Shown here: piece after piece, positions 36,129-49,500 of the stretch
Position numbering within the stretch: the first letter of the stretch is position 1
How the letters are laid out: every line of letters begins with the position of its first letter
From: Acanthaster planci
Lineage: Eukaryota > Echinodermata > Asteroidea > Valvatida > Acanthasteridae
Direction: 5' to 3'
NCBI RefSeq assembly: GCF_001949145.1
Contig: NW_019091393.1
Coordinates: 317,684-381,683 of the forward strand
Length of the DNA: 64,000 nt
Translations under genes and position numbers: made by a program
The notes under the pieces: model-generated
What the model saw: only the letters and a program-made list of their open reading frames with translations
Told to the model about the DNA's origin: nothing
Databases searched by the model: none

Positions 36129-36235
36129 CAGTGACGTAGTCGAGCACGCTGTCCGAGTCAAGCCGAGCCGAGCAAAGCCGAGTCCACGAAGGCTTCAGTC
36201 CTAACGAAGCCCAGTCCATTCTTGTCCGAAGTCCA
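36129..36235. mobile_element. hAT-type element fragment (one end)
   Basis: CAGTGACGTAGTCGAGCACG at 36129 matches the terminus of the 8780-9062 MITE (CAGTG then TGTAGTCGAG). It is followed by repeated GAGTC/CCGAG motifs like the subterminal repeats of 22923-24036. No matching right end or target duplication was found nearby, so it is a one-ended relic. It links the two hAT groups in the window into one broad family. Confidence 0.6.
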
Positions 36236-36998
36236 GCAGAACGAATGGATGTTTTGGGGGAATACAATACATGCATGCATGTAGTTGCTTATACCTTCAT
36301 GAGCAAAACTTAATTTTGCTTGTAGCTGAAAGGTGACAAGAGAAAAGAACTGTATTCTATCGCCACCATACCGGGACAGGAAGATACGTTCTAACCACGC
36401 ACGGAAGTCCGACTTTGCCAGTCGTCGAAGGGAATCAACAGTTTTCTGTGAATGAACAAACTCAATCGAAAATCCCCATACAAACGCACACTTTCTTTTA
36501 AAGAAAGGTATAGGTTTTGCACCTTTCCAAGTAGTTAACGCTTCGAAATGCTTTCTACTGTCCGACGTTTTCGCAGAGGGCAAAACGGTTTCATATTTTC
36601 GAATACCGAATAAAGATAATGAAGATACCTCCTCGTGCACAAGGAACTGTAATGTGTTAAATAATGGCTGTTAGCGCATATCGATCGTCCCGTCCCAAAC
36701 TCTATTAACACAGCAGATGCGAGAAACTCAGTGGTGAAGCATGCCAGCGTTTCAAAGTGAAACACTCTCACAACGTATCAGGGAAAACTAGGGCATCCAA
36801 ATACAGCGTGTCGAGAATATTGATTGTCACTGACCTTTGTCTTGACGGGTATGCCACACGGAAAGACGAAATATATAACTTAGGCTAACCCTTCGTGTAT
36901 TTTTACGGCATCACATTTTCGTAATTTGCCTTAATTTGGGGCATATTTTGGGCCTCTTAGGTGACTTGAATACCAGTTTTTATGTGCGTTACCCGGCT

Positions 36999-37165
36999 TG
37001 AGCCGAAGCACACTCTCATCGGGTAGAAAACTGCCATGTTAGAGTTCATTTTTTTAGCAGCACTGCAACCGTGACAAATACATTTCATAGACGTTCGTGA
37101 ACCAACCACCAAAGGAGCCTCTGTTGGCAGAGAAACTGCGCCCCCTGTTGGTCCTGCTCGGTGCT
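36999..37165 (+). repeat. Dispersed repeat family R, copy 3
   Basis: The order of blocks follows copy 1: TTGAGCCGAAGCACACTCTC then ATCGGGTAGAAA, TAGCAGCACTGCAACCGTGA, CATTTCATAGACGTTCGTGA, GGAGCCTCTG and GCGCCCCCTGTTGGT. It is the most diverged copy. Its terminal block gives a near-consensus CTCF core on the minus strand (CCAACAGGGGGCGC). Confidence 0.7.
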
Positions 37166-37689
37166 CATTATTCTTGTTGTGCGCAGTGGCAATGAGAAGG
37201 TTGCGGTAAAATCGTAAAAGTCATTTCCAAAGTGGACAATTCCCTTCCTTCCAACGTTACAGAGGTGCAAGTTTGTGGGCAATAGCAGCTAGAGACGCTC
37301 ATAACGCTTGATGGCAGCAGTACTTTTGCGGTGCCTACGACTGCACTAGTGAACATAAGGTCGGCGGTGCGGATCTGGGTGGTGGTGGGGTCGTTCCCAC
37401 CCCCCCCCACGGAAAAAGGTGGGAAAATGTGTAAAATAGATCAAAAAAAAACTAAATTAAGTGCACCAATACCATCGTAAACAATATCTGTCATGTAATG
37501 TATCATCGTCTTTTTCCCTTGTCCGCAAAATATGAGACATTAAAACATCTCCGGCCGGAACTACCCCCCGCCCGGAAATCTCCCTACATCTGCCCCTGGG
37601 CCGTAACCTCGTGATTTTTTTTCACAAGCCATCGGATAACATGGAAACGAACTATGCAGTCTTTGCGTGTGCATGTACTTCAGTGAAAT

Positions 37690-37893
37690 AAAAACGGCCC
37701 TTGGATAAATTTGTATAACTCTTGCTAATTGTTTCAAATGATTCTTTTTAAATTTTTACAACTTGTCATGTCTAAATTTTTTATGGTGTAAAGATGTCAT
37801 TAGGATTCTATATGTAACTGTATTTTCTTTGCCAACGGAAGACGAATCTCCATTTCAAGGACTAATAAAGAATCAATCAATCAATCAAATTTC
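37690..37893 (+). repeat. Possible LINE 3' tail with AATC tandem end
   Basis: An AT-rich stretch ends in GGACTAATAAAG followed by AATCAATCAATCAATC. A 3' UTR-like run finishing in a short tetranucleotide tandem is typical of CR1/L2-like retroposon tails. No reverse-transcriptase sequence is attached, so this is a tentative assignment. Confidence 0.35.
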
Positions 37894-37911
37894 ACATCTC
37901 CTCGACGCAAA

Positions 37912-37937
37912 AATTACAGCTTTAAAAAGCTGTAATT
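37912..37937. repeat. 12-bp perfect hairpin, 2-base loop
   Basis: AATTACAGCTTT, AA, AAAGCTGTAATT forms an exact inverted repeat immediately after the retroposon-like tail at 37690-37893. The role is unknown. Confidence 0.8.
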
Positions 37938-40900
37938 AAAATTTAATGGTCCGACAATCAAGAGGAAATATGTCAGGCTTTTCCTGTTTTTAACTGTCAG
38001 TAGAGACAACTTGCCAAAAACACCCCAATTGACAGTATAAATTCAAACAACGTCTGAATACGTCAGGAAACAATACAAATTTACTGTAGACAAGACTCCT
38101 AGCCTGCAATCGTCCGTCCATTGATCTGTAGTCGTCAATCAATTTATCTGTCTGCTAGTCATTTGTCTCGTTAGTTTTCAAGGTTTTGTTTTCAAAACAG
38201 GTTGATCAAAAGAGATCTGCAAAACTGTTTAAGTGAACTCTAAATTCTCTTTTACTCAGTGCTGGCCTATTCAACCTGCAGACGTTGTCATGGAAATCTA
38301 CACTCAGTCGCGCACAGCAATCAGGCGATTCATATGATTACAATTTTAGTACACAAAATTTTACAAATAGTCAGGGCACGGGAAGCTTGAAAACTGCTTG
38401 GCGTCACATGCAAGACTTAAGCACTATAATTCCAGATCCTCTAAAGTTAATTTGCCTTCAGATGTTATACTATTATTACTCGAGTTCAAAATTTGTGCCC
38501 AAAAGACAAAAACATAAAATTAATTAAGAGGGTGATAAAAATCGCCGCCACTGTTATGTTTCTGTTGTTGGAACTTGGTCATCACATCCTGCCAATTTAT
38601 ACAGATGAAAAACCTAGATAGGCCCCTACCTATCGGGAACTGCACTGACTTCATATTTGAAAGAGCAATTTCAAAGTTTGTTATTGAGTCCATGTAATAA
38701 CAAAAATCTGAGCTACACCCGGCCCCAGGCAGGAAGGGGTGAAATTGTCTTCTCGGAATTGAAAACAAAACAAGAGGTCGCTTTTTTTTCTTGTTTTGGA
38801 CAAATCTCCGTTTGATACGAAGTAATGGACGCGTTGACGTAGCCAGAGCGCTGTTTTGAGACAAACGAACCAACCATTCATAACTGAAAGGTTGGTTGAA
38901 GCAACGCAACAAACTGCAAACTGGGTGGTTTTTTAAAGCGGATCCTTCAGTTGCATAAAGTAGTGGGGCTAGTTGATCAACGCCCCGCCGCCTGGTTAAA
39001 ACCTTGTGACATCTGTAAATCCAATAAGGGCCGCGCCGGCCGACATATGCCACTTGTGATCGCCGTCATTTGCTGCATAGGACTCCCCCCCCCCCTTAGG
39101 CTCCATGTTTGGCAACAAACCGATCATGAGACTCGCCGACATCCAAAGACACACCAATATACCCTCCTTCCTTTCCCGGATGTACAGGTTTATACGGTAT
39201 GCCGAGACCTGTGGAATCAGTAGGTAATGGAAAGTCAGGCAGAGAGCTTATCTCATCACAGCCAGCATGAGTTATGTTTTGAAATTTCCTCTTCTGTTAG
39301 ACGCAAGATATAGAGTACCGGGGTGTCGCCTGCGGTGATACGGAGATGGTGGGTATACTCTGGCCTGGACTTCTGACACTCTCATGGTTGCGTGAGATGG
39401 ATCCATTCATCATGCACCACAACTATTCCAGCAGATCTCCGATAAGTAGTGGAGAGCTTAAACTGCATTTTGATAGAAATTGAGGTCTATCCAAGCTAAA
39501 CAAATGTAGAAACTCTCAAGCCAGTCTGACAAAGAATCTTGCTGTAAGGTTCATTTAGCATTTCACACCAACCTTTCTTGAGCTTGAATGACTTTTTCCT
39601 GTAACGTGCCGCCAGCCAAAACTGCACAGAAGAAAACACCTTTGTAAAGGCAGCTTGAGTTAAAATTTTTACGAGTGGCGATACCTCAAATTCGTGATGA
39701 TTCAACGTCAAGACGTGTAAAAACAATCAAACAATTAACTCACGCAGATGTCATCGGGAGATATACGTGATAAACAGCTTAGCGCGGACAAATGTAAGCC
39801 CTAAAGGCAAACAACACTGACCCGGCTCAGGTAGCTTTTAAATGACCCGGCGAAATGGTGTCAAATGATGCTGACCCTAAATTCTGGGTCACAGGTGGAC
39901 ATCTGTGATCATAAGATTTTTCTGGGTTACCTCAACTAAGCACAAATTGACCCATCACCGGCCAATCTCATGGGTCAAAACTGTCCCCAGCAAAGGAGCT
40001 TACAACTACTGAACAAACTAGATTTTCTGTGCTTTACATAATAAGTGTTGTCCGACTGAGAAGAATGAATCAAAGGAGATGCCCCCTCCTTTCCCTCGCA
40101 GAGTTTCATCATGCACCTCGGCTATAATTATTCAAAACAATATTTCTTTGCGTTACCATGGGCATGTGTAAGGCTTGTGTCCTGTAATGGCCATCGTATT
40201 GCTCAAATCCACTTTACCGTAGCCCGGCGCCGCCCCGCAATATTCCAACAAAACAAGCCTTCCGGCCGGGAGCGCGTGCCATTTTTCAGTCAATGATAAA
40301 AAACTCTGCGGTGTCGCTTTTCTAGCGCGTCAAAATATCAACCGACTGTGCTCACGAGCAAAGCCGCCCAAACAGTGATCAACTTTTATCCGAATTCACA
40401 AACACCTGTGGTGACAGCAACATCTAAACTTTTTTTCACCGCGCATTATGAGGCAACGGATAAAAATCGGTTCTTGTCTTGGCCGATGCGTTAATTAAAC
40501 CCTTTCAGGTTTCCTTTTTCCTCTTTGGTCGAACTAGTCGCCAAATTGCCATTCATTCTCTAGCGGTTCTGTATCAGGTGACATGTTTGTCTTGGTCGCT
40601 GTCAAAACAATTCTATAATTGGACGAGGCAGTTTTCGATGCAGGCAAAATAACATCCCCCTCAACTGGCAAGAACTCAATCATATAAAGCAGTCGCCCAC
40701 GTCGTCAGAAGCTGCGTGTGAATGTTTGAGCGAAAGGTTCTGGCAATACATGTGCATGGAAAATGGGACCCCGCTTGTCAAAAGACTGAGGAATTCTAAA
40801 TTCTGGCATCACTGCGAGACACATGCCTGAAATGCTTGATCTTGACCATGTGGTAAACATACCGAGAACTTGTCGAAACAAACCTTGATCGTGTGGGGGA

Positions 40901-43361
40901 ATAACAGATAAACCACGGGTCTGGATTTGAATTCTGGCCACGTGACTCGATGACTCTACAGGAATCGCAAAGGTTCGCTGTACTTTCGGTAAAACAGCCA
41001 ACATGACTGCGTGACTAACCGACAAACAGGTAACACCATACAGCTCCAATGTGCATAATTGATTGGTCAACAGTGCAACGGTGATACAAATATAAGTAAA
41101 CGATGAGGCTTACTTGCTTACCACTTCCAGGGAGACTCGTGACCCAAACGCACCGGCTCACTACAACCATGACCGCCCCAAACCGACGCGACGGATGCTT
41201 CAATGACTTCCCCCTACTCGAAGGTAAAAAAAAAACCTGACTATACACGAACATTGATTCCCCGAAATTCGATGCGCTCTATTGAATTAGCCAGTGTACT
41301 TTGGCACTGATACTTGAGAGTAGGGAAGGACGCACGCTGCAATATGGTGGCCCCAGTGCTCCCACCTCAATGTGATTATCTCATGTTTCGCATAAACCCT
41401 GTCGGTGATGCCGGACGTAGACCTCACTGAACACTAGATCTGTCAGCGTCTCCATATTGATTTAAGGTAGGATATCCGTAAAAAATAATTCATTCATAAC
41501 TTAAGGCCCAAAGAAGACTTGAATCACTAGCGGTTTCCAGTTATAGTGTGGTGTGGTTATATCGTCTCTAGGTGGCGCTAGCACTAATACACAACTTCCG
41601 CTAGACTTAGTCCAAGCCATAGAGAGCTGTCATGTAAACACCGTATACAAAAGGAATGAAAACAGTTCTAAAAATGAAGCATCAGAACAATTCTGCACGG
41701 GGTGTGGGTCGTTTTCGTCGTGCAACAATCGTAGTCTTTCTGTTTGTCTTGTTCACATCAACCGGCAATACGTGAAGAGAGATATCAATGCTTGAACAAT
41801 TAGAAAGACATCACGACCTGAAACGATCGAGTATTCGACTTCATACAAGGTAACATTCGCACTTTCTCACAATCTTAATTGCCAGTTCAGGCTGTTAAAA
41901 GTACTTTCTCTTAAGTTATTCACCCACAGTCATCCGGATAGCACCGTTCCTATGCCTGCTTTAGTGCAAACATGCACTAAGCGAAGATCGGTATAAAAAA
42001 AACATAATGCGAGCTTCCAATCGCGGAAGAAGCGCGCTCAGATCGCTGGTTATTTTGAGAGTAAAGAACAAAGCGCTGACCTTGAAGCAAGTGAATTCCG
42101 GGATCCTGCTGGCTTGCTCTATTTTCCTTCCTGTATGCTGTAACTTGTTCTGAGATGACAGAGTGTTGCACTTCTGGTGGTCAAGATCATCTTGTCGACA
42201 GTGCACTCCATTAGTGCCCAAATCCACTGCAGTTTCCGTTATGATACTTTATCGGCTTTCTTTTCGTTTGTGTACTCTCAGCTTTCAAGATCGTGCAGAC
42301 AGCCCGATTTTCGTGAATTTTCCCTCAATCCATGTTTCATGCAGCTATCAAATGTCGTGAAGTAATCCTGGTGCTATGCACGGCATGCGATCCCCAGACA
42401 TGCATGAGTTTGATGCTCAGATATGACGTTGGAACCCTGTTTTATATGAGGTCCTTCCCCCGTTGTTTGAAAGGGAGGCTGCACGGGAAAGTTTCGTCAT
42501 CTTGAAGGAATTCTAATGCAATCTACATAGTAGTGGCGGGCAGGAGTCTCTTGTGCAAGAGTAGCCTCGCTTTTATTTGCGCCATTGACGGCAATTCGTG
42601 CAAAGAGCTAGTGAAGGTAAACTCTTTCAGAATATTAATTTCGCCGGCCAAAGCAAAATTTTATCAGAGACTGACTTTATTTCCAAACTAAATAATTGAC
42701 AACATTCTGTTGACCCCGCGCCCTTGTTCCCAGGGCGGGCAAAAATACTACCTTAGATCCGCCAGAAAAAAAAAACTCTTGACTTATTTTCCAGCTCCCT
42801 TGAAGCCCGTGCGCGCTCGGATGTCGCGCGTCAAGTGCTGCAGCGGGCATTTCGGCAGCATGAGGAGCCCCTCCGGTCGGGTGTTTTTCTTTCCCTTACC
42901 ACCGACGGAATGTTTGTTTGCACAGCTTAGAACATGATTGAATGGGTGCATGCCGCACTATGGACTGCAGGGTTTGCCTACAGGGCAAGTTGCCTAATGG
43001 AATCAGTTACGCTGTCCGAATGTTGATATTGATACAGGATTTGAGAGAAAAAACACAGAGATGTTATCACGAAGAATCCCATTTCTTTGCGTTGTATACT
43101 TTTTTCGCTTTCCAAGAAGTACTATTCAAGACACAAGGACTCCGGACTCTTTCAAGTTTAAAACCGTAACATCTGGCACACCACTCAGTGGCGTGTATTG
43201 CGATTCGTATAAAAACCAGTGGCAGCAGGTTATCGATTTTTGCAGTTGGGTATGATGTAAACAAATGCTAACAGCGACTGTTAGAAATCCAACATTTTAA
43301 ACGTTCCATGACGTCCCACCGACCCCCCCCGCCAAAAAAAAATTCCCTGCCGTTGTCACAT
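37938..43361. other. No gene recognised; TGACCC/GGGTCA-rich patch inside
   Basis: The 177-codon frame at 38520-39053 (minus) and the 121-codon frame at 40705-41070 (minus) show no known domain, and their lengths are within chance for 64 kb. At 39820-39990 about six TGACCC or GGGTCA words occur in both orientations, like a decayed inverted-repeat element. A CTCF-like core (AGGTGGCGC) lies at 41570-41578. Confidence 0.5.
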
Positions 43362-43504
43362 NNNNNNNNNNNNNNNNNNNNNNNNNNNNNNNNNNNNNNN
43401 NNNNNNNNNNNNNNNNNNNNNNNNNNNNNNNNNNNNNNNNNNNNNNNNNNNNNNNNNNNNNNNNNNNNNNNNNNNNNNNNNNNNNNNNNNNNNNNNNNNN
43501 NNNN
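43362..43504. other. Assembly gap
   Basis: 143 unspecified bases. The flanks (a C-run and an A-run just before it) suggest that low-complexity sequence broke the assembly. Frames running across it are meaningless. Confidence 1.
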
Positions 43505-46500
43505 TACGCTTGTGAGAACACTTCCGAGATCAATGAGTATTGATTTGTGTTCATTTTATCGCCCGTCGTGTTTTCGCCAATCTTCAATCTCCAAGCAATT
43601 AAACAGCTCATCACTGTCGAATCTGACTCCTTTATCGCCCCAGGCTAAAAAAGCTATCATACACGCTGTCAGTGTCTAATTTAGTATTCACGCCGTCGGT
43701 ACATGATTTGCGATGCTCCCTCTTTGTTTCATAACAAAGACCGGTGATTCTGCGGTCAAGTTACAGGAAACAGGAAATCTCCAAAATCAATCTCAGTTGA
43801 GGAAACGCCATTCCTTAATAGATTAGGTATTGACTTTTATGCGCTATTAAGCCATAACCTGAAAGGTTTTCATCATTTCTTGAAAATATTACATGGCAAA
43901 CACATCCTTTTGGTCGTCAAGAAATCCTCAAACTAACATTGCAAAGCTGACCCCAGCACAACCTTCGAGAAAAGGGTAAAATTAAAATCCCAGGAAATTG
44001 ACTCTGACTGAACGGCTGGGCTTTATTGAATTGCTGACCCAGAGATAATAGTTGAAATCACTTTGGAAATCTTCCAAATGCGCGTTTGTCACCTTTGGTG
44101 CGACTATCCCTCAAGCCCTATTCTTACCTGCTTCGTGGCCCGACTGCCTATCCACTGTCCTCGGCTCTCAATCCCTCCATTTAATTGGAAATTGTCTTCA
44201 GTGGGCGAAGAGGTTTAAACCGTCAGTGTCACTCCCAGGGGAATAGAAAGCGCTTGGATTTGGCTCCTTGTGTCGTAAACTGGCTAAAAAATCCGGTTGG
44301 ACTGAAAAATGCCTTAAAACGCCGTGGAGTTGAACAGTTAATCACGCGTCAATCTCAGGAGGTGGAAGTGAAGATCTCTCGTTTCTCCCTAATAGTCCGT
44401 TCGAACGCCTCGTTCGAAACAGTTAGTTATGCTCTCGGTTGTTTGGCACTGCATCTCTCTTGACTGAGAGACGAGGTCGCGTATCTCGGTTGGTATAATG
44501 ACACCACCACTACCAGCGCTGCTCAGGGAGTCGACACCCCGTCCCATCACTCATCTTTCTCTCCTGTCCCCCTATAACGTAATCAACGCAATGCCTCGTC
44601 GGTTGCTTGGCGTAAACATCGGTGAACCTTTCCTGGCTGCGTGGAGTCAACCTGGTCCGGTCCAGGCGTACACGAGTGTGAGAATACTTGGACATCAATC
44701 TATTGGGGAGCTGGTAGACTTGTTATTTACGATCGCATCGTCGTTCCAGAATCCTGAGCATGAGGATGTTTGTCCATTTTTTTCTATGTGCATAATATGT
44801 GAGAGACTGTTATTTCATGTCACTTTCACCCCCAGACCAACGTTTGGCCAAGGTCCATTAACTTAATTTGTCTTATTAAAAAAATCGAGATTCATCTTGA
44901 CTTATTAAACCAAGTAACTTGGGCTTCATCTTCCCCATTTTTGTCTCTCCATGCACAACTAAAAACGTTTCTGTTCAACAGAAATCTAAGAAATTCCACT
45001 ACTTATGATAAAATGCACATCAATGTGAAAAGTAGAGAAATCATATCTTTTCCACTCTTGCGCTCTCTGATTTCCTTTGATGCCGAAAACGAGAACTCTT
45101 TTAACCTGCACCATCTATCAAAACATAAAAGCAAGAAGAGAAAACAAACATGAAGCTTTAAAGCTCACTATTCAACACAACCCGTGAATAATATTTCACA
45201 CTGCAAACCTTGCAGATTTCCTGAGCAAAGGTCGAGGCGTAATAGTTGCGAAAGCTGGAGCTCAGAACGTGGTACGTCGCGCGTCAATGCCGCTCAAGTT
45301 GTGGTATTTCAGATGACACTTACCGGCTCATACTTAATCTTGCAATAAACCTAAACGAACACGTCAGATGGAAGAAATTACACCTGTCTCGATTTCATTC
45401 TTTTCCTTTCCTCATTTCTTTCCTTTTTTTTTCTTTCTTCGAATCCCGTAAGATTTTTGATGTAATATCAAACGGCTATTTTTATAGGATTTCTTTGCCT
45501 TTATAACGCTCAATCAAAACAACTTCGGACGCAAAAGGGTATTTCTTACAAATCACATACTAAAGGAGATAAATACCGACAGAAATTGAAGGTAAAGAAA
45601 TTAAATTTGGAAATTTTGCCTAAAGACTCGATTCTAATTCATGTGTTTATGTGCCGGGTTCCTGAAGGTTGTGCGTGCCGTCATTTATGGAAAATGCATC
45701 AAAGTTCCATCGAAACATCTGCCTAAAAATGATCTCCACATTCTTAAAATACTGTGCGTGAAGCTGTCATCTGGATAGCTCTTCCGGATCGCGTCTTCCT
45801 TGTCCGAGATGCAACAAATAAAAACGTAGACTCACTACTTCTCGTGTCAAATTTCCTGTTTTAGTTCCCCCAAAATATGCACTAAGTTGCGCAGTAATTC
45901 GTCCACTGCTTCTAACATTTTGTGTTCACGAAGGATTCACCCTGCTTATCAGAAAATTGTTTTTCTCTTTTTTCTTTCTGTCTCAGTGACTAACCATGAA
46001 TTTTTACAGAATGAAAAAAGGACCGAATGTATTACTTTTAACAATTTTTGGGGATACAGGTTTTGCGGTCGGAGAGTCTGTGATTGAATCGTGTCTCCTC
46101 ATTTGTTTCTCCCCGTTTCCTTAGTAATTAGATTTATTCGTTGGGTCGTTTGAAAAATAAAGGATACTGCATGGTGAATCCTGATACAAAACAGACAAAA
46201 AATATCTCTCCCAGGGAGATGCACAATATAACCTGCAAAGAAATTATTCCTGTGGGAATATGTCTGTCCTTATTTTCCATCGTGGACAAGGTCGTTTCCG
46301 TTACATGTAGTTTCATTTGTGTCCTAGCATTTACCCTCGATTTCCGTTGTTGGCATGAGTTTGAGTGCATGCTTTAGAAAGCTGGGCAGTGCGAATAGCT
46401 TACCCGTTAATGTTGGCCGTTTTAAAGGGGATGTGAAATTACAAGTGGAGATAATTATTGTTTTGTTTGGCGCCCCATACGTGCATGCAAAATAGGAGGT

Positions 46501-49500
46501 GAAGCAGTCCAGCGTGTTTGCTAAATAACCCATGGAGCGGAGCAATAATTATTGTCTTGTTAAAAAATGACCCATCACCAGAAGTAGGCAGATCTTGAAA
46601 ATAGCTGTCAAATTATGAACCGAATGTTGAACAGGTTTTTTTTTTCCAGTAGGAAATATAAGTAAAAGACATAAGTTCCAACAGTTTCTCCTACCGCTTC
46701 CAGGCTAAGTTCCTGTAGCTTCACGCCCTGCGCTCTGCCATTTCCAGTATCTAGTACTATTTTTACTAATTCATTTCCAATAGTTTTCATACCCCGGGGG
46801 CAATTACTTCCATTTTTGTTTACAGTGATCGCCACGTCATTACACCGTGCTGCAATCTGTGTTCTCCTTAATCTGTGCCCAAGACCTGAGCGCGCCGCAA
46901 CGCTATTCTCATCAAGACCCAACGCGGTTTCCAGTCCCAGATTTTTCCTTCTGATCGCGTCTAATGCACTTGCTTGTAATTAAGTTGGCGCGGGCAAGGC
47001 CACCGAGTATTGTGACTGCCCATTGATCTGGCGTTTCCATTACTTGCTCCGGTGATTCACTGCGCCTGCTTGCCACAGTCGCAATTTTGGTTTTGGGTGC
47101 CGTCTGCGAAATGGTGGTAAGATTTTTAATTTGCGCAGAGACAACACGGACTTCTTTCTGTTTATATGCCTAGAGCTAAAGGTACGAAGCGGAATCGGGT
47201 TTTGGTGTAGTTTGTTGATGTGAGCGTGTAAAGGACCAAGATAACGATAAGGGGCCACAACACAAGAAACCAAACGAGAGCTGAATTAGACAAAAATAAA
47301 AGTTCGAATGAAGAATAATTCACCTGTTCGGTTTTTTGATAAGGACAATTTCATGAGACGAAGCAAAATATGCGAATTGCTATTAAAAAGCACGCAATAT
47401 GCGCTGTAAACCGTGCTTTTAATCAGTGCACAGGGCAGACAAGCTACCCTGGTATCGGGGGGGGGGCGCATGCCGTTCTGTTCTAAACTGGGCGTCTGCC
47501 GCTTTAGGGGGTGCTTACCTAACACTACATTGTGGGAACGTTTGACAAACTTCCCCGGGAGCGTAGCCCGTGGCATGACGTCATGGGGGTAAAAAGAGTC
47601 CGACTTTTCGGAATGATTTCGACCTTAAAATTTTCAACAAATGTAAACACTGCGCTAGTATGCAATAAAGTTCAGTCACCACATAAGAAAAGTGTGTGGA
47701 GGGAATTACCAACATTGTACAAGTTGGAAATGTTTCTGGCCAAGAGTAATTAGTGATTAAAGTAAAACCGGTGATCCATCTTCAATAACGCCTTCAAGCA
47801 TAACATCCAGGGCGCCCTCTACTGAGAGACCTGTTTGTGCCCTGAACGACCCCCCCCCCTTCACAGCCACCACCCCTCCTCTGCTCTCTGTCCTGTTTTG
47901 AGCATTCAGAGTCCGTAACAAACAAAAACAAATCGCTGCACATGCACACGCCGGACTCCAGATTTGCAATAAAGGCCTGTCTTCTCCACCGTGCCCCGTG
48001 TCATGTTGCCTTCCAAACCCCCGCCGCGGCCGGTGCACACATGCCTCTCCGTCTCCGTCGGCGACGACGTAAGACGAGCGCGACCCCCTTGGGCCGCCCC
48101 GGGATCTTTAATAAATGTGTCGCGGTCTGTCCAAACAAGTCGGAGCCGGAGGGGGCAGGCCATGTTACCTGCCACGGCTCGTCCCAAGAGAGCTCTCACG
48201 GCCATCATACCTGGGCTGGCCCTTGCATCGATATGACTCCAACGTATGATTTCATTAGCATAACAGATTCCTGGTTTTTTTGAGGGGATGGGAAAGTGGA
48301 TCTGACTTTCACGTGGTTTGTCCTTTTTCGCGAATTAAAGAGGCATTGGTTCTTATGTTGTCTTAATAGCCTAGCCTAAAACGAAGAACCATACATCTTT
48401 TAATCATTATGATATTATGAACCCATTGTTATGTTTAACTGCCACAAATATTTCCCCAAATTTCTGTCATTATATTCACTGTCGAAATTGGTTACATCTC
48501 ACTGATCTCCTGACTATTCATCTAAAATAATATCATTTCTTGGCGCAACAAAATGAGGGTGTAAATCAGCTTCGTTGATGTCTATTTTGCCTGGTATAGC
48601 AAGACGATAAAGTAAAAGATCAAATCCGCATCTAAACAATGGTAACATCAAAGTCAAAAACAGCTACAGCTAAACTTTCACCATTTTGACACCAAAAAAG
48701 TCGGGGCCACAGAAGTGTAAAATGGATCTCTGAAACACATCCTGGCAAGTCCAGACTTGAACTTAGACCAGGTAGTAATTCAATCAATGACCATTTTATC
48801 AACCAATGATCTATCTTTCCATCTTGTCTGGTACCCAAGGTACATTTTTGTGCCCAGATTTTCAGGGAAAATCATACAGTTGTTAGACGATTTTCATTAG
48901 GTGCTAGTGGTACTGGTAACTGATGACATAATAAGTGCATGGTACCAGGCATTTCAAGTGACTCAGTCTACTGCCACCAAGAGTTCTGAAGGTGTCCAAT
49001 TATTGCCTCTGGATTACGTTGGTTTTTTTTATGTGTGTGTGTGTTTTGGCTAGGTCTCATCTTAAAGAGACACTCAGGATGCTCAGGGGAAACCACAATC
49101 ATAGCCATCTTTCCAGTCACATGGGTCAACCGTCAGTATAGGAATGACCGTCAGCCGCCGCGCTCGCTTAAATAATTATGCACCCGTGCAGTGCTGCCTC
49201 AGTCCCGGGACAGCCGATATGGTATAAGCATCGACACAATATCCTGCGATCGATAAAAATCTCATCGTCGACTGCGATGAATTCCATTGGTTGCGATTCA
49301 TATTTCTTCCCCGGTGAGCGCCGGCCGATTGCAATTGTCTGTACTGGCGCTACTTGTTGGTTCCTACACCGCAGATATTTTCGACCAACGGGCTACCCCC
49401 CCCCCACGTGGACTTTTTTGTTTAGCTTCTCCACCGCTGCGCCTTACATAGCGACATTTCCCACATCATTTGCCCCTCGAGCAGATGGCTGTCACCATTC

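Noticed and set aside
36158-36640. 160-codon frame (minus strand)
   Set aside because: Its end overlaps the hAT fragment at 36129-36235, the composition is unremarkable, and its length is within chance.
38520-39053. 177-codon frame (minus strand)
   Set aside because: No domain, signal or splice support. With six frames over 64 kb, about one frame of this length is expected by chance.
43297-43679. Open frames crossing the run of unspecified bases
   Set aside because: They exist only because the gap has no stop codons.
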